From: Nocardia vinacea NBRC 16497
GTDB taxonomy: Bacteria > Actinomycetota > Actinomycetes > Mycobacteriales > Mycobacteriaceae
Assembly: GCF_000308835.1 (NCBI RefSeq)
Contig: NZ_BAGN01000405.1
Location: forward strand, 1 to 46,822
Direction: 5' to 3'
DNA: 46,822 nt
Shown here piece by piece: positions 41,910-46,822 of this stretch (positions within the stretch are counted from its first letter, which is position 1; every line of letters begins with the position of its first letter). The notes beneath the pieces were generated by a model that did no database searches, had not been told where the DNA came from, and was given only the letters and a program-made list of their open reading frames with translations. The position numbers were made by a program, and so were the translations under genes.

Positions 41910-41927
41910 TAGTCAATGAATTGACTA
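41910..41927. promoter_or_regulatory. MarR operator, second copy (internal promoter of the homogentisate operon)
   Basis: TAGTCAA-TGAA-TTGACTA is a perfect 18-base palindrome, with arms equal to those of the 39274 copy, in the 55-base gap before homogentisate dioxygenase. A second regulated promoter for hmgA is likely. Confidence 0.75.
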
Positions 41928-41945
41928 AAATGAGGAGCTTTCGAC

Positions 41946-43139
41946 ATGGCGTACTACCGCCAGGTGGGGCAGATCCCGCCCAAACGACACACACAGTTCC
42001 GCACCGGCGGCGGTGCGCTTCACTACGAGGAGCTGATGGGGGAGGAGGGCTTCTCCAGCGACTCGTCGCTGCTGTACCACCGGCACATCCCCTCGGCGAT
42101 CCGGGAAGCGGCGGCGTGGGAGCCCGGCGACCTCTCGCTGACCCCCAACCACCCGCTCATTCCCCGACATCTGCGGTTGCCCGCGTTGTTTCCGGGTGAG
42201 GGGTGGAAGTCGATCGACGTGGTGACTGGCCGGCGGCTGGTGCTCGGCAACGACGACGTCCGCATCTCCTACGTCGTCGCCGGTAAGGAATCACCGTTGT
42301 ACCGCAACGCCATCGGCGACGAGTGTGTGTACGTCGAGTCAGGCGCGGGCCTCGTGGAGACGGTGTTCGGAGTGCTGCCGGTGCGGGAAGGCGACTATGT
42401 CGTCCTGCCCCGGGCGACCACCCACCGATGGCTGCCGGAAACTGGAAAACCGCTGCGCGCCTATGTGATCGAGGCGAACAGCCATATCGCGCCGCCCAAG
42501 CGGTACCTGTCGCGCTTCGGCCAGCTGCTCGAACACGCCCCGTACTGCGAACGAGATCTGCACGGTCCCGCCGAGCCGTTGCTGTCGGAGGAGACAGACG
42601 TCGAAGTCCTCGTCAAACACCGAGGACCCAACGGGGTCACGGGCACTCGGTATCTGGTGCCGCACCACCCGTTCGATGTCGTCGGCTGGGACGGCTGCCT
42701 CTACCCGTACACCTTCAATATCTCCGACTTCGAGCCGATCACCGGCCGGGTGCACCAGCCCCCGCCGGTGCATCAGGTATTCGAGGGGAACAACTTCGTC
42801 ATCTGCAACTTCGTGCCGCGCAAGGTGGATTACCACCCACTGTCGGTCCCGGTGCCGTATTACCACTCCAATGTCGACTCCGACGAAGTGATGTTCTATT
42901 GCGGCGGCGACTACGAGGCGCGCAAGGGCACCGGAATCGGGCAGGGATCAATATCGCTGCACCCGGGCGGGCACGCGCACGGCCCACAGCCCGGTGCGGT
43001 CGAGCGCAGCCTGGGTAAGGAATTCTTCGACGAGCTCGCCGTCATGGTCGACACCTTCCGGCCGCTGCAGCTCGGCGAGGGCGGAGTGGCCTCCGATGAC
43101 GGCGTCTACGTCGGCAGCTGGTCGCGGGCGAACTCATGA
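41946..43139 (+). CDS. hmgA: Homogentisate 1,2-dioxygenase
   Basis: This 397-residue non-heme iron enzyme opens the homogentisate ring to 4-maleylacetoacetate. Family landmarks are YYRQVGQIPPKRHTQF at the N-terminus, DECVYVESGAG, RYLVPHHPFDVVGWDGCLYP, the iron-site segment PYYHSNVDSDEVMFY and LHPGGHAHGPQPG with the second His. The length is in the shorter bacterial range. ATG 41946 follows GAGGAG and the MarR operator. The stop overlaps the next ATG by four bases (ATGA), so it is co-translated with the unknown protein. Confidence 0.95.
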   Translation: MAYYRQVGQIPPKRHTQFRTGGGALHYEELMGEEGFSSDSSLLYHRHIPSAIREAAAWEPGDLSLTPNHPLIPRHLRLPALFPGEGWKSIDVVTGRRLVLGNDDVRISYVVAGKESPLYRNAIGDECVYVESGAGLVETVFGVLPVREGDYVVLPRATTHRWLPETGKPLRAYVIEANSHIAPPKRYLSRFGQLLEHAPYCERDLHGPAEPLLSEETDVEVLVKHRGPNGVTGTRYLVPHHPFDVVGWDGCLYPYTFNISDFEPITGRVHQPPPVHQVFEGNNFVICNFVPRKVDYHPLSVPVPYYHSNVDSDEVMFYCGGDYEARKGTGIGQGSISLHPGGHAHGPQPGAVERSLGKEFFDELAVMVDTFRPLQLGEGGVASDDGVYVGSWSRANS

Positions 43140-43969
43140 CCGGACTGCTGGACGGCCTGGTCGACGATGCTGGACTGTTCCCGCCGACCGTATTGAGCAT
43201 GCCCGATGCTGTCGCGCGGCACAGGGCCGACAGTCTCGCGGCCAGTCCGGTGCTGACGCACCGATTCCTGTGCCCGGCGAGCCGTATCGGCGAACTGCGC
43301 GCCCAACTCGAAATCGACGACCGTATTCGCGTCGGCCTCATCGCGGACAAAGGCATGTCCGGACTGGCCACTGTGCTGTCGGACATAGCAGCCGACTCAG
43401 TTCTCGACTTGGCCCTGATCGAGTTCCCACTCGCCGCGGTGAACGTACCGGTGGCGGAGGCGGTCGCCCAGCTGCCGCACTGCGTACCGGTTTTCGTCGA
43501 ACCCGCGGCCTACTCCGATATCGCGGGCCTCACCCCCGAACTGGCACGGCTCGGCGTCGGCCTGAAGCTCCGTTGCGGCGGCATTCGGCCGGAATTGTTC
43601 CCATCGGCGCCCGCACTGGCGGACGCACTGGTCGCCGCTGCCGGAGCGGGCGTTCCCGTGAAAGCCACCGCCGGTCTGCATCACGCGGTGCGCTACATCG
43701 ATGAGCGGACCGGGTTCGCCCACCACGGATTCCTGAATCTGGTACTCGCGGCCGCGGCCGCCGCCGGGGGTGCGGACGCTGGGGCGATCGAGGCCACCTT
43801 GCTGACCGAGGACTCCCTGCGGTTGGTGCGGGCGGCCACCACCCTGGATGCCGCGGCCATCACGGCCACACGCGGCCTGCTCACCAGCTACGGATCGTGC
43901 AGCACGACCATCCCGGTGGCCGAGGCCCAGGCCTTCGGACTTATTGACACGGAAAGGGTTTCACAATGA
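43136..43969 (+). CDS. Unrecognised TIM-barrel-like protein between hmgA and fahA
   Basis: This 277-residue protein has no family I can name. It is rich in Ala/Leu/Val with regular strand-helix alternation. Motifs that look conserved are GLVDDAGLFPP at the start, LKLRCGG, VPVKATAGLHHAVRY and HHGFLNLVLAAA, suggesting a barrel with Lys, Arg and His at the active site. It overlaps hmgA and fahA by four bases on each side (ATGA), so it is produced with them. The missing pathway step is the cis-trans isomerisation of maleylacetoacetate; this protein is a candidate, unproven. Confidence 0.75.
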   Translation: MTGLLDGLVDDAGLFPPTVLSMPDAVARHRADSLAASPVLTHRFLCPASRIGELRAQLEIDDRIRVGLIADKGMSGLATVLSDIAADSVLDLALIEFPLAAVNVPVAEAVAQLPHCVPVFVEPAAYSDIAGLTPELARLGVGLKLRCGGIRPELFPSAPALADALVAAAGAGVPVKATAGLHHAVRYIDERTGFAHHGFLNLVLAAAAAAGGADAGAIEATLLTEDSLRLVRAATTLDAAAITATRGLLTSYGSCSTTIPVAEAQAFGLIDTERVSQ

Positions 43970-45171
43970 CCACCACCTGGGCGCCGGTACCCGAGGGCTC
44001 CGGTTTCGGAATCGACAATCTGCCCTACGGAGTCTTCTCGCCATCGGGCGGAGTTGCCCGCGTCGGAGTTCGGATCGGCGATCATGTGCTCGATCTGCGG
44101 GCGGCTCTGGGCGACCAAGTGTTCGAAAGGGCTTCGCTGAACGACTTCATGGCTTGTGGGCGGGAATTCTGGACAGCGACCCGCCGTCGGATCACCGACT
44201 TGCTCACCGACCCGATGCAACGAGCCCGCGCGGCCGACATACTGCATCCGGTGGACCAGGTCACACTGCACCTACCGATCGAGGTAGCCGATTACGTCGA
44301 CTTCTATGCCAGCGAGCACCATGCCACCAACCTGGGCACCATGTTTCGCCCGGATTCGGCTGCGCTGCTGCCGAATTGGAAGAATCTACCGGTCGGCTAC
44401 CACGGTCGCGCGGGCACGGTCGTCGCCTCCGGCGCTTCGGTGATTCGTCCCCGGGGGCAGCGCATGGCTCCGTCGGATCCGGCGCCGGTGTTCGGGCCGT
44501 CGGCTCGCCTCGATATCGAAGTCGAGGTCGGCTATGTGGTCGGAGTACCGAGCGAACTGGGAAGGCCGGTGTCCACCAAGGATTTCGCCGACCATGTTTT
44601 CGGTGTGTGCCTGGTCAACGACTGGTCGGCCCGCGATATCCAAGCCTGGGAATACGTGCCGCTCGGGCCGTTCCTCGGCAAGTCGTTCGCCACCTCGATC
44701 TCGCCGTGGATCGTTCCGTTGGAAGCACTGGCCGCCGCGCGGGTACCGACGCCGCCGCAGGATCCGAAACCGTTGCCGTATTTGGAGGAGCCCGAGCCGT
44801 GGGGACTGGATCTGCGGCTGGAATTCGCGCTGAACGGGCACACCGTGTCTCGGCCGCCGTACGCGCAGATGTATTGGTCCCCGGCGCAGATGCTCGCGCA
44901 CATGACGGTCAACGGTGCGAGCCTGCGTACGGGTGATCTGTTCGCTTCGGGCACGGTGTCCGGACCAGCTGTGGATCAGCGCGGTTCGCTGATCGAACTC
45001 ACCTGGAACGGAACCGAGCCGGTGCGCCTGCCCGACGGCGGCACGCGTACCTTCCTGGAAGACGGCGATATCGTGACGCTGAGGGGATCCGCCCCGGGTC
45101 CTTCCGGTGCGCTGATCAGCCTCGGTGAGGTCACCGCCCGCATTCAACCGCCGGAAGCGGCGGGTTCCTGA
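43966..45171 (+). CDS. fahA: Fumarylacetoacetase
   Basis: This 401-residue enzyme hydrolyses fumarylacetoacetate to fumarate and acetoacetate, the last step of homogentisate breakdown. It has the full eukaryote-type length with N-terminal SH3-like domain (SGFGIDNLPYGVFS). Catalytic segments are DYVDFYASEHHATNLG, LPVGYHGRAGTVV, the metal ligands in DIEVEVGYVVG, and LVNDWSARDIQAWEYVPLGPF (in parts, NDWSARDIQ and EYVPLGPFLGKSF). The ATG overlaps the preceding stop. It ends the operon and is followed by a strong hairpin. Confidence 0.95.
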   Translation: MTTTWAPVPEGSGFGIDNLPYGVFSPSGGVARVGVRIGDHVLDLRAALGDQVFERASLNDFMACGREFWTATRRRITDLLTDPMQRARAADILHPVDQVTLHLPIEVADYVDFYASEHHATNLGTMFRPDSAALLPNWKNLPVGYHGRAGTVVASGASVIRPRGQRMAPSDPAPVFGPSARLDIEVEVGYVVGVPSELGRPVSTKDFADHVFGVCLVNDWSARDIQAWEYVPLGPFLGKSFATSISPWIVPLEALAAARVPTPPQDPKPLPYLEEPEPWGLDLRLEFALNGHTVSRPPYAQMYWSPAQMLAHMTVNGASLRTGDLFASGTVSGPAVDQRGSLIELTWNGTEPVRLPDGGTRTFLEDGDIVTLRGSAPGPSGALISLGEVTARIQPPEAAGS

Positions 45172-45189
45172 CGCATTGTGCTGTGCGGT

Positions 45190-45223
45190 GGCGGGTACCG
45201 CGAGTCAGTCCGGAGTACCCGCC
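45190..45223. terminator. Bidirectional hairpin after fahA
   Basis: GGCGGGTAC (45190-45198) and GTACCCGCC (45215-45223) form a perfect 9-base stem with a 16-base loop between fahA and the convergent TetR gene, whose last codons it includes. Confidence 0.55.
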
Positions 45224-45801
45224 GCCGGTGCTGCGAGTCCGCGGATAGCCTGGTCGACGAGCCGCGCCGCAAGCGAATCGTCTAGCGGGCCGGTACCGAA
45301 GAGCAAGTGGAAGTAGATCGGCGCGTAGATCATCTCGGCAGCATCGCCCGGTTCGATGTCGGAACGGAACACGCCCTCGTCGACCCCTCGGCGAATCAGC
45401 TTGTCCACTGCGGCGTATCGGTCGTTCCAGAACCGTGTCTTGAAATCGGTGAGGGTAGCCGGGTCGTACTGCCCCTCGGCGATGATCTGGGCGATCAGCC
45501 GCCCCTGCGGTCCGGCGTACCGCGCGATCAGTGACTTCACATGTGTTTCGAGGGCCTCGCGGACCGGAAGATCCTCCGGGATGCGGACCTGTGGCAGATG
45601 ACCCTCCATGAAGGCGTCTATGACCACGGCGGCCTTGTTGGGCCACCACCGGTAGATGGTCGCCTTACTGACCTTCGCCCGCTTGGCGATCATCTCGATG
45701 GTCAGTTTCTGGACGGTGGTCGCCCGTCTCCGATCCCGGACCAGTAGGTCCATCGTTGCGTCCAGGATCGCCTGTCGACTCGATTCGCTTCGTACAGCCA
45801 C
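45205..45801 (-). CDS. TetR/AcrR family transcriptional regulator
   Basis: This 198-residue regulator starts at GTG 45801 (MAVRSESSRQAILDATMDLL). The helix-turn-helix is at about residues 30-60 (KLTIEMIAKRAKVSKATIYRWWPNKAAVVI), with the frequent TetR signature KATIYRWWPNK. The C-terminal helices resemble TetR_C domains of the AcrR type. It diverges from the FAH-family gene at 45905. A perfect palindrome in the gap is the expected operator, so its target is probably that gene and any operon behind it. Confidence 0.92.
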   Translation of the reverse strand: MAVRSESSRQAILDATMDLLVRDRRRATTVQKLTIEMIAKRAKVSKATIYRWWPNKAAVVIDAFMEGHLPQVRIPEDLPVREALETHVKSLIARYAGPQGRLIAQIIAEGQYDPATLTDFKTRFWNDRYAAVDKLIRRGVDEGVFRSDIEPGDAAEMIYAPIYFHLLFGTGPLDDSLAARLVDQAIRGLAAPAAGTPD

Positions 45802-45867
45802 AAGAGGATGTTATCTCGAATCCGTTGTCAAACATGGCATTGGCATGGTTCTATGTTCCTTATACGA

Positions 45868-45884
45868 TACGAAACGTTTCGGAT
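45868..45884. promoter_or_regulatory. Palindrome CGAAACGTTTCG between TetR and the FAH-family gene
   Basis: A perfect 12-base palindrome (45870-45881) extends to TACGAAACGTTTCGGAT. It is flanked by TATACGAT upstream and GATATAAA downstream, which may be -10 boxes for the two divergent genes. The site would block both. Confidence 0.65.
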
Positions 45885-45904
45885 GATATAAAGGGTGGTC
45901 AGCA

Positions 45905-46822
45905 ATGAAGCTCAGCCGAATCTCCCGTTCGACGCCGGACGGTGACCAAACCAGGCTCGTAGCGGTCGAACCCGACCGGGATCGAGTGGTGGATCTGGCC
46001 AGCGCGTACCGCATCGGCCGTCAGCGCGGGTCGGCGTCCAGCGCGGCCGCACAGCGGCTCGCGGCCGCGTACTTTCCGTCGAGCATGGCCGCCGCGATCG
46101 CGGCCGGTCCGGTATTCCTCGAGGCCGCGCATTGGGCAGTGGATCAGGCGGGTGACGACGCGTCGCTGCCCATCGGTGAGGTCGACTGGCAGCCCGCTGT
46201 CGATCCGCCGGTGATCCGCGACGGTCTGACCTTCCCGCTGCATATGAAGCAGTTCCACGAGAAGGTCGGCGGTGGTCTGCCGAACCCGCAGCTGTTCGAG
46301 ACCCCCGGCTACTTCAAGGGGTCCACCGGCGTGGTCTACGGGCACGACCAGGAGGTGCCGTATCCGAGCTACTCCGAATTCGTCGATTACGAACTCGAAA
46401 TCGGGTTGATCGTCGGGGGCTACGGCAGCAACCTCACGCCCGACGAGGCGCAGGCAAAGCTGTTCGGTCTCACCATCTTCAACGACTTCAGCGCACGCGA
46501 TGTGCAGGGTTCCGAAATGGGTATGGGTATGGGGCCGCAGAAGTGCAAGGACTTCGCCTACGGCATCGGCCCGTGGATCACGACGATCGATGAGATCCAG
46601 GACTTCGACGCCATCACCGGATCCGTCCGCGTCAATGGCGAGGAGTGGACCAGCACCAAGGCCGAAGGCATGATCTACACCCCCGCCGAAATGCTGGCCT
46701 ATGTCTCTATCGGCGACAACCTGCAGCCGGGCGATCTCATCGGCTCGGGGACGCTGCCCAATGGCTCCGGCCTCGAAATCGACAAGAAGCTGCGGCCGGG
46801 CGATGTCGTCGAACTCGAGATC
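45905..46822 (+). CDS. Fumarylacetoacetate hydrolase-family protein (3' end outside window)
   Basis: From ATG 45905 the frame is open to the window edge, giving 306 residues without a stop. Features of the FAH superfamily are VVDLASAYRIG, FHEKVGGGLPNP, GHDQEVPYPSYSEFVDYELEIG (metal ligands in DYELEIG), LTIFNDFSARDVQ, and IGSGTLPNG near the C-terminus. The N-terminus differs from fahA, and this shorter type usually acts on other acylpyruvates or oxo-diacids. AAAGGG precedes the start. It is controlled by the divergent TetR. Substrate unknown. Confidence 0.88.
   Translation, partial: MKLSRISRSTPDGDQTRLVAVEPDRDRVVDLASAYRIGRQRGSASSAAAQRLAAAYFPSSMAAAIAAGPVFLEAAHWAVDQAGDDASLPIGEVDWQPAVDPPVIRDGLTFPLHMKQFHEKVGGGLPNPQLFETPGYFKGSTGVVYGHDQEVPYPSYSEFVDYELEIGLIVGGYGSNLTPDEAQAKLFGLTIFNDFSARDVQGSEMGMGMGPQKCKDFAYGIGPWITTIDEIQDFDAITGSVRVNGEEWTSTKAEGMIYTPAEMLAYVSIGDNLQPGDLIGSGTLPNGSGLEIDKKLRPGDVVELEI

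Noticed and set aside
1..46822. CRISPR arrays, tRNA or rRNA genes, intact insertion sequences, prophage
   Set aside because: No regular repeat-spacer pattern, no RNA gene signature, and no complete transposase or phage gene was seen by eye.

Overview
The window looks like chromosomal DNA from a high-GC actinomycete of the Mycobacteriales, most likely Nocardia or a close relative. The main reasons are the strong G/C bias at third codon positions, frequent GTG starts and apparently leaderless genes, several short-chain dehydrogenases of the mycofactocin-coupled type, and the density of TetR regulators. I see no rRNA, tRNA, CRISPR array, intact insertion sequence, integrase or origin. Most of the window is accessory catabolism arranged as small operons, nearly all with a divergent or adjacent regulator and a visible palindromic operator.

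Layout. 1-2.4 kb: the end of a TetR-like gene, then a TetR gene facing an acyl-CoA dehydrogenase across an array of four AGTACT palindromes. 2.4-6.5 kb: household and stress genes (small Cys-rich ORF, membrane protein, polyphosphate kinase 2, EF-hand protein, OsmC-like protein, flavin split-barrel protein). 6.5-8.7 kb: a gene graveyard with two small remnants and two broken acyl-CoA dehydrogenase genes. 9-11.1 kb: ferredoxin, SnoaL-like protein and two TetR regulators. 11.1-18.6 kb: an XdhC maturation factor diverging from a molybdenum hydroxylase operon (large, FAD and 2Fe-2S subunits, CoxG-like protein) that continues into a mycofactocin-type dehydrogenase and a frameshifted 3-hydroxyisobutyrate-dehydrogenase-like gene.

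18.6-23.1 kb: a conserved hypothetical, a secreted beta-propeller-like protein facing a MarR regulator, and an SDR. 23.3-30.4 kb: a four-gene operon (two mycofactocin-type SDRs, a double carboxymuconolactone-decarboxylase-domain protein, an aldehyde dehydrogenase) facing a TetR gene. The TetR is followed by a DapB-like reductase and a sugar-isomerase-like TIM barrel, and near-identical operators precede the TetR and the reductase. 30.5-35.1 kb: LysR, MFS transporter, type-B carboxylesterase. 35.4-38.4 kb: a P450 and a 6-oxocamphor-hydrolase-like crotonase in one operon, with a divergent TetR. 38.6-45.2 kb: a homogentisate operon (metallo-beta-lactamase-fold protein, FAD hydroxylase, homogentisate dioxygenase, unknown protein, fumarylacetoacetase) facing a MarR regulator, with one operator type present twice. 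The window ends in a TetR gene facing a second FAH-family gene that runs off the edge.

How the genes work together. Aromatic acids are probably ring-hydroxylated to homogentisate and opened to fumarate and acetoacetate. A terpene-like or alicyclic ketone may be oxidised by the P450 and cleaved by the crotonase. Alcohol and aldehyde intermediates are probably oxidised by nicotinoprotein-type SDRs that need mycofactocin made elsewhere in the genome. The strongest candidates for undescribed biology are the P450/crotonase unit, the mycofactocin-linked regulon with its shared operator, and the unknown protein fixed between homogentisate dioxygenase and fumarylacetoacetase.
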